Positions 24,999 through 33,690 of a stretch of 64,000 bases of DNA are shown piece after piece. Origin of the DNA: Methylobacterium sp. E-066 (GTDB taxonomy: Bacteria > Pseudomonadota > Alphaproteobacteria > Rhizobiales > Beijerinckiaceae). The stretch is taken from positions 1 to 64,000 of the forward strand of contig NZ_JAKSYO010000118.1 of NCBI RefSeq assembly GCF_022829635.1, written 5' to 3'. Made by a program: the position numbers and the translations under genes. A model generated the notes under the pieces. That model saw only the letters and a list, made by a program, of their open reading frames with translations, searched no databases and was not told the DNA's origin. The number at the start of each line of letters is the position of its first letter. The stretch's first letter is position 1.

Positions 24999-25365
24999 AG
25001 CCCGCCTCCGAGACCCGAGGGCGCATGGTCCGAAAACACGCCGCGGATGCAAGCGTTTCCGGCCGCGGCGGCGCGCTTCCCGCCGGTCCGGTGCATCGAA
25101 ACCACGCTTCGCAATGTCTTCGCAGCGGAAACATCCGGTGCGTCGCGAATTGTGATCTCTGCGAAGAATTGGCTGGCGCAGCCCTTGCAACCGCGCGGTT
25201 TCCGCGCGTCTCAGCCGAGACCGCGGGCCGCGTTCCGTGCCCGGTGCCGACCGATGCCCCCCGTCGGTTCCGGTCCGGGTGCGCACCCCGCCCGGGGTGG
25301 GGTGAGGCCGCTCGCCCCCCGCGGCCTCACCCGAACCAGCCTGACGAACGAGCACGGAGCCCCGA

Positions 25366-25854
25366 ATGAAGCGCGCCGACCTGACCGAGAAGCTTCTCGA
25401 CATCAAACGCGAGAAGGGCTGGAGCTGGGCCCACATCCACGAGGCGATCGGCGGCCTCTCGCCGTTCCTGATCACCGCCGCCTGCATGGGCCAGATGAAG
25501 CTGCCCAAGGCCCAGGCCAAGCGGGCCGCCGAGCTGTTCGGCCTGACGGTCGCCGAGGAGCGGATGCTCAACGAGGCGCCCTATCGCGGCTCGATCCCGG
25601 CGATGCCGCCCACCGACCCGCTGATCTACCGGTTCTACGAGCTGGTGATGGTCTACGGCACGACCTTCAAGGAGTTGATCCAGGAGGAGTTCGGCGACGG
25701 CATCATGTCGGCGATCGACTTCAACATGGAGATGGCCCGGGAGGCCAACAACAAGGGCGACCGGGTGAAGCTGACCATGTCGGGCAAGTTCCTGCCGTAC
25801 AAGTATTACGGCAACGACGACGACACGCCGGAATACGGTTTTAAAGAGGGATAG
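25366..25854 (+). CDS. cynS: Cyanate hydratase (cyanase)
   Basis: Converts cyanate and bicarbonate to ammonia and carbon dioxide; a cytosolic decamer in the family. The 162-residue protein has an N-terminal helical domain and the C-terminal catalytic domain. Active-site residues correspond to Arg89, Glu92 (in YRFYELVMVYG) and Ser115 (in GIMSAIDF), seven below E. coli numbering. It starts at an ATG after GAGC and stands alone: no cyanate transporter or carbonic anhydrase is adjacent. It is followed by a dispersed repeat. Confidence 0.97.
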   Translation: MKRADLTEKLLDIKREKGWSWAHIHEAIGGLSPFLITAACMGQMKLPKAQAKRAAELFGLTVAEERMLNEAPYRGSIPAMPPTDPLIYRFYELVMVYGTTFKELIQEEFGDGIMSAIDFNMEMAREANNKGDRVKLTMSGKFLPYKYYGNDDDTPEYGFKEG

Positions 25855-25938
25855 GGGCGGCGCCCCGGCGTTTCCCCGTCATCGCGATCGCGGAGACGGG
25901 GAGGCTGCGGCCGACCCGACGGATATCCCGAACGCTCC

Positions 25939-26051
25939 CCTCATCCTGAGGCGACGAAGCGCAGCGGAGGCCTCGAAGGAGGCCTCCAGGGATCGCGCGG
26001 CCGGCTGGAGGGCTCCTTCGAGGCTCGCTCCGCTCACACTTCAGGATGAGG
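25939..26051. repeat. Palindromic intergenic repeat
   Basis: A left arm (CCTCATCCTGAGG at 25939-25951) and a right arm (CTTCAGGATGAGG at 26039-26051) are inverted with one mismatch. The inner arms have further complementarity (CCTCGAAGGAGGCCTCC against GGAGGGCTCCTTCGAGG). This type of repeat occurs in many copies in Rhizobiales intergenic regions. It lies between convergent cynS and the RND gene. Confidence 0.75.
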
Positions 26052-26071
26052 TTGGGGGGAGGACATAGCCC

Positions 26072-29000
26072 TCACACCGCCGCCGCCTCGCCCTCCGCCC
26101 CCAGATAATCCTGCACCGGCTGCGCGGGCCCGCTCCGCAGCAGCACGTAGAGGAACGGCACGAGCAGCAGGGTCGCCGGGGTGGCGAAGGCGATGCCGCC
26201 CATCACGGCGCGGGCGAGCGCGGCGTTCTGCTCGCCGCCCTCGCCGGTGCCCAGCGCCATCGGGATCAGCCCGAAGAACATCGCCGAGGCGGTCATCAGC
26301 ACTGGCCGCAGGCGGGTCTCGCCGGCGGTGATCGCCGCCTCCAGGGCGCCGCAGCCGGTTTCCTCCCGGTGCTCCTTGGCGAAGGTCACGAGCAGGATCG
26401 AGTTCGCCGAGGCGATGCCCACCGACATGATCGCCCCGAAGATCGACGGGATCGAGAAGGCGGTCCCGGTGATGAACAGCGCGAAGGTGATGCCGCAGAA
26501 CGCCATCGGCAGGGCGGCGATCACCACGAACGGGTCGCCCCAGCTCTGGTAGTTCACCGCCATCAGCAGGTAGACGGCGATCAGCGCGATGCCGAGCCCG
26601 ATCTCCAGGCGGAAGAAGGCCGAGCGCATGTTCTCGATCTGGCCGCGCACCGTGATCTTGTCGGGCGCCTCCAGGTTCTTCTGCTCGTCCTGCACGATCG
26701 CGTCGATGTCGCGGGCGACCGAGCCGAGGTCGCGGTCCTGGACCGAGGCGAAGATGTCGAAGGTCGGCTGGATGTTGACGTGGTTGATCACCGTCTGGGT
26801 CGGCACCCGGCGCAGCTCGGCGAGGCTCGACAGCAGGGTCAGCACGCCGGGGCCGGTGCCGGAGGTGGCGGCCGCGCGCACGAACATCGGCGTGTTGCGC
26901 AGGTCGGCGAGCGAGGCGTTGCGGTATTCCGGCGTCTGCACCCAGAGCTGGTAGGGGATGCCGGTCTTGGGGTCGGGCCAGAAGTTCGGCGTGACCTGGT
27001 AGCTGCCGGACAGCGAGATGTTCATGTTCTGCGCCACCTGCTGCTCGGTGAGCCCCTGCTCGGAGGCGAGCCGCCGGTCGACGTCGACGTAGAATTGCGG
27101 CTCGTTGACGATCTGCTGCAGGTGGACGTCGACTAGGCCCTTGGTGTGCTTGAGCCGCTGGACGATGCGCTGGGCGACCTCCAGGTCCTTCTCCTTGTGC
27201 CGGCCGGAGACCTGCACGTCGATCGGCGTGATGACACCGAAATTCAGGATCTGGGTGATCATGTCGGCCGGCTGGAAATAGACGGTCAGATCGGGGAAGC
27301 GCTTCATCAGCACCTCCCGCAGGCGCTTCGTGTAGCCGGCGACCGAGCCGTGGCCCTCCTTGAGGCTGATCAGCATCTGGCCGTCGTTGTAGGAGACGAA
27401 CGAGCCGTCCGAGAAGGCGAAATTGTAGTTGGTCGAGGGCAGGCCGATATTGTCGAGGATCTGCTCGATCTCGGCCGGCGGGATCACCTCGCGGACCGTG
27501 TCCTCGACCGCGGCGAAGACCTGCTGGGTGGTCTCGATGCGCATGCCCGTGCGGGTGCGCAGGTGCATGGTCATCTGGCTCGACTCGATCTGCGGGAAGT
27601 AATCCTCGCCGACGAAGACGAACAGCAATCCGGTCATCCCGAGGACGAAGCCCACGACGCCCAGGGTGACGATCCGATGGCCCAGCACCGCGTGGAGCAG
27701 GCCGATATAGCCCCGGTGGAACCGGGTGAAGCCGCGCTCGAACGCCCCGTGGGCGCGCCCGGCGAGGCGGAACAGCGGCGCGGAGACGAAGCCGAAGGCC
27801 CGGGCGATGCGGCCCCGGCGGGGCGGATCGCGCGCGTCCCGGTCTTTCGCGTGCTTCTGCCGGTATTCCGGCGCCACGATCACGTCGATCATGAGCGGCA
27901 CCAGGGTGCGCGACAGCAGGTAGGAGGTCAGCATCGCGAACACGACCGCGAGCGCCTGCGGGGTGAACAGGTATTTGGGCGTGTCGGTGAGCGCGAACAC
28001 CGCCGTGAAGGCGGCGCAGATCGACAGGGTCGAGATCAAAGCCGGCTTGGCGATGCCGGCGGCGCCGTGGACCACGCTCTCGCGGAACTCCTCGCCCTCC
28101 TCGAACAGCCGGTAGGTGTTCTCGATCGCCACCGTGGCGTCGTCCACCAGGATGCCGACCGCGAGGGCGAGGCCGCCCAGCGTCATCACGTTGATGGTCT
28201 CGCCCAGCGCCGCCAGCACGGCGAGCGAGGTCATCACGCAGAGCGGGATCGAGATCAGCACGATCAGGGTCGAGCGCCACGAGCCCAGGAACAGCAGGAT
28301 CGCCAGCCCCGTGAGCGCCGCCGCGATGGCGGCCTCGTGCAGCACGCCCTCGATGGCGTTCGAGACGAACACCGACTGGTCGAACAGCGGCTTGATCGTC
28401 AGCCCCTCGGGGGCGGCGGCCCGGATCGTCGGCATCGCCGCCTTGACGTTGTTGACGACGTTCAGCGTCGAGGCGGTGCCGTTCTTGATCACCTGCATCA
28501 GCACGGCCTGGCCGCCATCGGCCCGGACCACGTTGATCTGCGGCGGCCCGCCGTCGCGGACATAGGCGACGTCGCGCATCAGCACCGGCTGGCCGGCCAC
28601 CACCTTGATCGGCGCGAGGTTCAGGGTCTCGATCGAGGGCGGCGTGGCGTTGAGCTGGATCGGGTATTGCTGCTCGCCGATCTTGGCCAGCCCCGACGGC
28701 ACCGTGAGGTTCTGGGCCGTCATGGCGTTGGTGACGTCCAGCGGCGTCAGCCCGAGCGCCTGGAGGGCGTTGAGGTCGAGATCGACCATGATCTGGCGCG
28801 GCGCGCCGCCGAACGGCGCCGGCAGGGTCGAGCCCGGCACCTGCGCCAGGGTCTGCCGGATGCGGTATTGGGCGTAGTCGTAGACCTGGTTGAGGCTGTC
28901 CTTGGCCGAGGTCAGGGCCAGCTGGATCACCGGGACCGAGGAGGCCGAGTAGCGCACGATGATCGGCGGCTGCGTGCCGGCCGGCATCGCCGCGCGGATC

Positions 29001-29344
29001 GAGTTGGTCGAGGACACCACCTGGGCGATGGCCAGATCGATGCTGACCGCGGGATCGAAGTAGATCCGCTGCACCGCCGTGCCCTGGAGCGTGGTCGACT
29101 CCATGCGGCGGATGTTGTTGACGTTGTTGGAGATGCCGTACTCGGCATAGGTCGTGATGCGCTGTTCCATCTCCGGCGTGGACAGGCCGGTATAGGTCCA
29201 GACCACGACCACCACCGGGATGTCGACGACCGGCAGCACGTCCTTGGGCGTGACGATGATCGCGCCGACGCCGCCGAGCATCATCAGCACGGCCAGCACG
29301 TAGGTCGTGATCCGGAACTTGAGTGCGTAGAGGACGAGGCCCAT
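26072..29344 (-). CDS. RND-family efflux transporter permease
   Basis: A 1090-residue inner-membrane proton-driven pump of the AcrB/HAE superfamily. It has the two-fold repeat of one helix, a large periplasmic loop and a five-helix bundle. The proton-relay aspartates in GILVDDATVAIENTYRLFEEG (near residue 400) identify it as functional. A ~50-residue basic loop (DRDARDPPRRGRIARAF) lies between the halves. Neither a membrane-fusion protein nor an outer-membrane channel gene is next to it, so it depends on partners elsewhere. The closest relatives by feel are multidrug pumps that lack an adjacent adaptor; the substrate is unknown. Confidence 0.92.
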   Translation of the reverse strand: MGLVLYALKFRITTYVLAVLMMLGGVGAIIVTPKDVLPVVDIPVVVVVWTYTGLSTPEMEQRITTYAEYGISNNVNNIRRMESTTLQGTAVQRIYFDPAVSIDLAIAQVVSSTNSIRAAMPAGTQPPIIVRYSASSVPVIQLALTSAKDSLNQVYDYAQYRIRQTLAQVPGSTLPAPFGGAPRQIMVDLDLNALQALGLTPLDVTNAMTAQNLTVPSGLAKIGEQQYPIQLNATPPSIETLNLAPIKVVAGQPVLMRDVAYVRDGGPPQINVVRADGGQAVLMQVIKNGTASTLNVVNNVKAAMPTIRAAAPEGLTIKPLFDQSVFVSNAIEGVLHEAAIAAALTGLAILLFLGSWRSTLIVLISIPLCVMTSLAVLAALGETINVMTLGGLALAVGILVDDATVAIENTYRLFEEGEEFRESVVHGAAGIAKPALISTLSICAAFTAVFALTDTPKYLFTPQALAVVFAMLTSYLLSRTLVPLMIDVIVAPEYRQKHAKDRDARDPPRRGRIARAFGFVSAPLFRLAGRAHGAFERGFTRFHRGYIGLLHAVLGHRIVTLGVVGFVLGMTGLLFVFVGEDYFPQIESSQMTMHLRTRTGMRIETTQQVFAAVEDTVREVIPPAEIEQILDNIGLPSTNYNFAFSDGSFVSYNDGQMLISLKEGHGSVAGYTKRLREVLMKRFPDLTVYFQPADMITQILNFGVITPIDVQVSGRHKEKDLEVAQRIVQRLKHTKGLVDVHLQQIVNEPQFYVDVDRRLASEQGLTEQQVAQNMNISLSGSYQVTPNFWPDPKTGIPYQLWVQTPEYRNASLADLRNTPMFVRAAATSGTGPGVLTLLSSLAELRRVPTQTVINHVNIQPTFDIFASVQDRDLGSVARDIDAIVQDEQKNLEAPDKITVRGQIENMRSAFFRLEIGLGIALIAVYLLMAVNYQSWGDPFVVIAALPMAFCGITFALFITGTAFSIPSIFGAIMSVGIASANSILLVTFAKEHREETGCGALEAAITAGETRLRPVLMTASAMFFGLIPMALGTGEGGEQNAALARAVMGGIAFATPATLLLVPFLYVLLRSGPAQPVQDYLGAEGEAAAV

Positions 29345-29560
29345 GCGGTCTCCGCCGGCCGGCGCAAGGCCAGCCTGTTCGCATCGCGTGCCGGCGTACC
29401 GGACGCCAAGCCTGTTTCGCTATCATGTCCAGCCAGGCAAGGGACGGGCCGCGACGCCGCAGGGGTTGGGACGCGCTACGGGCGAGACGGTTCGCGCATC
29501 GCCGCCGGATGAGCGGGGCGGCCGGAGATACGCGCAGCTTTCCGGGACGATCCCAGCCCC

Positions 29561-30781
29561 TCAGCTCCAGGCGTGCCGCGGCGGCGCGGTGCCGTTCAGG
29601 GCGTGGTTGCCGATGTGGAAATACTTCCAGCGGACCGGGTCGTGCAGCGTGTGCGTGCGGGCGTTGCGCCAGTGGCGGTCGAGGTTGTCGGCCGCCAGAA
29701 CCGAGCGCGTGCCGGACAGTTCGTGGAGCTTGTCGGCGGCGAGCAGCGCGATCTCCGTGGTCAGCACCTTGGCCTCGGCCACCGCGACCGCCGTCTCGGT
29801 GACCGCGGCGTCGGTCGGCGCGTCCAGGATGGCGTCGATCGCGCGGCCGGCCCGGGCCAGCATGGCCTCGGCCGCGCGCAGCTTCACGGTGAGGTCGCCG
29901 ATCTGGTGGATGGTCAGGACATCCTCCGTCGCCTGCGCGCGGCCGCTGTCGATCCATGGCCGGGCGCGCGTCCGGATGAAGCGGATCGTCTCGTCGCGGG
30001 CGCCGCGCGCGATGCCGAGATCGACCGCCGCCTGGATGAACTGCGAGACCGCCCCGTTCGACGACGGCGCCTCGCCGCCCCGCCAGGCCGGGATCACGGC
30101 CTCGGGTCCCACGCGCACGCCGCGCAGGGTGACATCGCCGCTCGCCGTGGTGCGCTGGCCGAACCCGGACCAGCTGTCGGTGATCGTGAGGCCGGGCGCG
30201 TCGCGGTCCGCGATGGCGAGGTGGACCCGGCCCTCCGGGTCGACCGCGCCGATGTGGATGTAATGCGCAAACAGCGCGCCGGTGGCGTAGAACTTGTCGC
30301 CCTCGACCACGAAGCTCTCGCCGTCGCGGCGCAAGGTCGTCTCGAAGGCGCCGACATGGCGGCTGTTGCGCTCCGAGAAGGCGTTGCCCAGCCGATAGCC
30401 GCGCAGCGCCCGGTCGAACCAGAGCCGCTTCTGCGCCTCGGAGGCCGTGACCCGGATCACGTCGAGCGCCGCGAGATGGTTCTGCGGAAGCTGGCCCAGG
30501 GATGGGTCGGCGGCCGAGACGAGGGCGATCACCTCCCCCACCGTGACGAAGCTCGCGCCCAGGCCGCCATAGGCCGCGGGCACCGTGATGCCCCACAGGC
30601 CGGAGCCCGAGAACCGATCGAGCTCCGCCACCGGCAGGCGCCGGTCGCGGTCCCGCTCGGCGGCGCCGGTGGCGAAATCGGCGGCCAGATCGCGCGCGAT
30701 CCGCAGCGCCTCGGCCTCGGAGGCGATGCGGTGCGCCTGCGGATGAAGCGCGAATGGCGGTGTCGGCGCGGCGGTCGGCAT
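29561..30781 (-). CDS. SfnB-family sulfur acquisition oxidoreductase (acyl-CoA dehydrogenase fold)
   Basis: A 406-residue flavoprotein with the acyl-CoA dehydrogenase/DszC fold, starting at ATG 30781. AHRIASEAEALRIARDLAADFATGAAERDRDRRLP is the N-terminal signature of the SfnB branch. The middle beta domain reads GDKFYATGALFAHYIHIGAV and the C-terminal helical bundle ends HDPVRWKYFHIGN. SfnB-type proteins are reduced-flavin monooxygenases linked to dimethyl sulfone and other organosulfur use under sulfate limitation. It is divergent from a ribose-type ABC operon, with a 330-base shared control region. A paralogue lies at 42392. Confidence 0.88.
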   Translation of the reverse strand: MPTAAPTPPFALHPQAHRIASEAEALRIARDLAADFATGAAERDRDRRLPVAELDRFSGSGLWGITVPAAYGGLGASFVTVGEVIALVSAADPSLGQLPQNHLAALDVIRVTASEAQKRLWFDRALRGYRLGNAFSERNSRHVGAFETTLRRDGESFVVEGDKFYATGALFAHYIHIGAVDPEGRVHLAIADRDAPGLTITDSWSGFGQRTTASGDVTLRGVRVGPEAVIPAWRGGEAPSSNGAVSQFIQAAVDLGIARGARDETIRFIRTRARPWIDSGRAQATEDVLTIHQIGDLTVKLRAAEAMLARAGRAIDAILDAPTDAAVTETAVAVAEAKVLTTEIALLAADKLHELSGTRSVLAADNLDRHWRNARTHTLHDPVRWKYFHIGNHALNGTAPPRHAWS

Positions 30782-31109
30782 GGCGGGGTCTCGGGACGGA
30801 ATCAGGCTGTCGCGGGGGCGTTCAATCCGGGCCGAGCCGGCTGGCGAACCGCGCAACGGGGCGCAAGCGAAAGCAAACGTCCGTGCAAGTCAAGCGAGAG
30901 GTGGCGCGTCTTGTGTCTCCTGGAAGATGTAGCCGTCCAATAGACATACAATCTGGTCCTGAGCCGAAGTGATTTTGTCTTGCACGATCGGATCGGGTGA
31001 GAATTTTGTTCCAGAAACGCGCGAACAAACCCGATTGATCATCCGGCCAGTTCGGACCGATCTTGATGCGCCACGATCGCCCGACCACCCTGCCGGAATT
31101 CTGAGAGCC
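30782..31109. promoter_or_regulatory. Shared control region between sfnB-like gene and ABC operon
   Basis: A 328-base divergent intergenic region, clearly more A/T-rich than its flanks around 30890-31020. On the minus strand a TTGACT near 30890 could be a -35 element for the SfnB-like gene, but no good -10 follows. I see no sigma-54 site or strong palindrome. A LysR- or CysB-type site cannot be ruled out. Confidence 0.35.
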
Positions 31110-32129
31110 ATGCCCGAGACGCGCGCGCATCCGTCACGACGCGCCCTGATGCAGATGGGCGCGGCCCTGGGCGCCGCGTCCCTGGTTCAGGGCGCGGCCC
31201 GGGCCGGTGAGGCCGGGCCGGCCGTCGGAGCCGACGAAACGCTGTCGCTGAAGGGCAAGACCATCGCGATCAGCGTCGCCGGGACGGATCACTTCTTCGA
31301 CCTCAAGGCCTATCAGGCGCAGGTCGAGACCGTGAAGGAACTCGGCGGCACCCCGATCGGCCTCGATGCCGGGCGCAGCGACAAGGCCCTGGTCAGCCAG
31401 TTGCAGACCCTGGCGACCCAGAAGCCCGACGCCGTCATCCAGACGCTCGGGACCCTGACGGTGGTCGACCCGTGGCTGAAGAAGCTGCGCCAGGCCGGGA
31501 TCCCGGTGTTCTCCGTAGACCTGCCCTCGACCAACGTGATCAACACGGCGACCTCGGACAATTTTTCGCTCGGTGCGCAGCTGGCGCTGCAGCTCGTCTC
31601 GGACATCAATGGCCGGGGCAAGATCGTCGTGTTCAACGGCTTCGCCGGCGTCCCGGTCTGCGAGATCCGCTACGCGCAGCTCAAGACCGTCCTGAAGTAT
31701 TACCCGGAGGCCAGCATCGTCCAGCCGGAGCTGCGGGACGTAATCCCGAACACGGTGCAGGACGCCTATGGGCAGATCACGGCGCTGCTCAGCAAGTATC
31801 CCGAAAAAGGCTCGATCGCGGCGATCTGGTCGGCCTGGGACATCCCGCAGCTCGGCGCCACGCAGGCGCTGATCGCCGCCGGCCGCACCGAGATCCGCAC
31901 TTACGGCGTCGACGGGACGCCGGAGGTCCTGGCGCTGGTCAAGGATCCGAACGCGCCGGCGGGCGCCGTGGCGGCGCAGCAGCCCGCCGCGATCGGCCGG
32001 ACCGCCGTGCTCAACGTCGCCCGCTATCTAACCGGCGACAGGAGCCTGCCATCCCAGACGTTCCTGCCGGCGATCATCGCCAACAAGGCGAACGCCGCCG
32101 AGGTCCAGCGGCAGCTCGGCCAGGCCTGA
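31110..32129 (+). CDS. Ribose-type ABC transporter substrate-binding protein with Tat-like signal
   Basis: A 339-residue periplasmic binding protein (Peripla_BP_4 type). The N-terminus has SRRALMQMGAALGAASLV, a twin-arginine export signal, unusual for this family, which mostly uses Sec. The mature part starts GKTIAISVAGTDHFFDLKAYQAQVETVKELGG, and the ligand-hinge pattern includes DGTPEVLALV near the C-terminus. It heads the operon with ATPase (two bases downstream) and two permeases. Sugar-type binding proteins can carry non-sugars, and the flanking SfnB gene points to an organosulfur or related ligand; that is inference. Confidence 0.88.
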   Translation: MPETRAHPSRRALMQMGAALGAASLVQGAARAGEAGPAVGADETLSLKGKTIAISVAGTDHFFDLKAYQAQVETVKELGGTPIGLDAGRSDKALVSQLQTLATQKPDAVIQTLGTLTVVDPWLKKLRQAGIPVFSVDLPSTNVINTATSDNFSLGAQLALQLVSDINGRGKIVVFNGFAGVPVCEIRYAQLKTVLKYYPEASIVQPELRDVIPNTVQDAYGQITALLSKYPEKGSIAAIWSAWDIPQLGATQALIAAGRTEIRTYGVDGTPEVLALVKDPNAPAGAVAAQQPAAIGRTAVLNVARYLTGDRSLPSQTFLPAIIANKANAAEVQRQLGQA

Positions 32130-32130
32130 C

Positions 32131-33690
32131 ATGGCCGCCGCCGATCCGACCCGGACGCCGCCGCCCGATCCGCCGCCGGCCCTCGCGATGCGCGATCTGG
32201 TCGTGACCTTCGGGCCGACCCGCGCCCTCGACGGCGCCGCGCTGACCGTCGCGCCGGGGACCATCCACGGGCTGATCGGCCAGAACGGGGCCGGCAAGTC
32301 GACGCTCATCAAGGTCCTGGCCGGGCTGGTGACGCCCGAAGCCGGGACGGTCGCGCTGCACGGCACCCCGATCGCCGGGATCACCCCCGGCCGGGTGGAA
32401 GAGCTCGGCATCGCGTTCATCCACCAGGAGCGGCTGCTGGTTCCGACCGCCACGGTCGGCGAGGCGCTGTTCCTCGGCCGCGAGGCCGCGGGGTCGCGCT
32501 TCGGCTATCTGTCGGGCGGCCTGCAGAAGCGGGCCGAGGCCGCCATCGCGCGCTTCTTCGGGATACGCCTGCCGCGGAACGCGCTGATCCGCGACCTCAC
32601 GATCGCGCAGCAGCAGATCGTGCAGATCACCCGGGCGCTGCTGGCCGAGCCGAAGATCGTGGTCTTCGACGAGCCGACGGCGGCGCTCGCCAAGCGCGAG
32701 GCGGAGCACCTGTTCGCCGCCATCGCGCGCCTCAAGGCGAACGGCCTGACCACGCTCTACATCTCCCACTACCTCGCCGAGATCGAGCGCCACTGCGACG
32801 CGGTGACGGTGATGCGCAACGGCCGGGACGTCGCTGAGGTCGATCCGCGCCGGACCTCGACGGCGGCGCTCACCCGCCTGATGGTCGGGCGGGACGTGAG
32901 CGACCTCTTCCCGCGCCATCGCGCCGAGCCCGGCGCGCCCGTGCTCGCCCTGGCCGGGGTGAGCGTGCCGCCGGCCTTGCGCGACGTCTCCTTCGTCCTC
33001 CGGCGCGGCGAGGTGCTGGGCCTCACCGGCCTGCTCGGCTCGGGCGCCAAGGAACTCGTCCAGGCGCTGTTCGGCCTCGCGCCGATCAAGGCCGGCACGG
33101 TGACGGTCGACGGGCGGGTCGCGCACGTCGCGAACCCGCACGACGCCGTGCGGCGGGGCCTCGCGCTGGTGCCGGAGAACCGCCGCGCCCACGGGGTCGC
33201 CCTCGACCTCGGCATCCGCGAGAACCTGACGCTGGCGAGCCTCGACCGGGTGAGCCGCCGGGGCTGGCTCGATCGGGTCCGGGAGCGCGCACAGGCGCTG
33301 CGCCTGATCGGCGATCTGCAGATCAAGGCGGCCGGCCCCGAGGCACCGGTCCGGACGCTCAGCGGCGGCAACCAGCAGAAGGTGGTGCTCGGCAAATGGC
33401 TCGCCCGGGAGGCCGGCCTCTATATCCTCGACGAACCGACCATCGGGGTGGATATCGCCGCCAAGGCCGAGATCTACCGGCTGATCGCCGGATTGGCCGA
33501 GGGCGGGGCCGGCATCCTGCTGCTCTCCACCGATCTCGACGAGCTGCTCGGGATCTGCGACCGCGTGCTCGTCCTGTATCGCGGGGCGATCGTGTCGGAG
33601 CATCCCGCGGCCGGGACCACCGCCGAGAGCCTGCTTAACGCGACCCTGACGGGCGACGGGCCCGGCGCGGAGGCCAGCCGTGCCGCCTAG
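32131..33690 (+). CDS. Ribose-type ABC transporter ATP-binding protein (two domains)
   Basis: A 519-residue RbsA-like protein with two fused ABC domains. N-domain: Walker A GQNGAGKST (near residue 50), signature region TIAQQQIVQI, Walker B VVFDEPTAAL. C-domain: a degenerate Walker A GLLGSGAKEL, as usual in this family, with intact signature LSGGNQQKV and Walker B ILDEPTIGVD. The stop of the binding-protein gene lies one base before its ATG, and its own end overlaps the next permease gene, so the genes are one transcript. Confidence 0.93.
   Translation: MAAADPTRTPPPDPPPALAMRDLVVTFGPTRALDGAALTVAPGTIHGLIGQNGAGKSTLIKVLAGLVTPEAGTVALHGTPIAGITPGRVEELGIAFIHQERLLVPTATVGEALFLGREAAGSRFGYLSGGLQKRAEAAIARFFGIRLPRNALIRDLTIAQQQIVQITRALLAEPKIVVFDEPTAALAKREAEHLFAAIARLKANGLTTLYISHYLAEIERHCDAVTVMRNGRDVAEVDPRRTSTAALTRLMVGRDVSDLFPRHRAEPGAPVLALAGVSVPPALRDVSFVLRRGEVLGLTGLLGSGAKELVQALFGLAPIKAGTVTVDGRVAHVANPHDAVRRGLALVPENRRAHGVALDLGIRENLTLASLDRVSRRGWLDRVRERAQALRLIGDLQIKAAGPEAPVRTLSGGNQQKVVLGKWLAREAGLYILDEPTIGVDIAAKAEIYRLIAGLAEGGAGILLLSTDLDELLGICDRVLVLYRGAIVSEHPAAGTTAESLLNATLTGDGPGAEASRAA

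Noticed and set aside
23358..25844. An 828-codon plus-strand open frame across the MurU/TsaE-AmgK region
   Set aside because: It lies antisense to two genes with intact catalytic motifs and overlaps cynS in another frame.
27146..29512. A 788-codon plus-strand open frame opposite the RND permease
   Set aside because: Composition is the antisense image of a real gene (His/Arg/Asp-rich) with no motif or ribosome site.
26034..30596. A 1520-codon open frame on the minus strand overlapping the RND and SfnB-like genes
   Set aside because: It is an out-of-frame shadow in GC-rich DNA; the overlapping RND and SfnB frames carry clear conserved motifs and this one carries none.
30960..31020. Sigma-54 promoter before the ribose-type operon
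   Set aside because: A TTGCAC is present but there is no TGGCAC-N5-TTGC arrangement at proper spacing.
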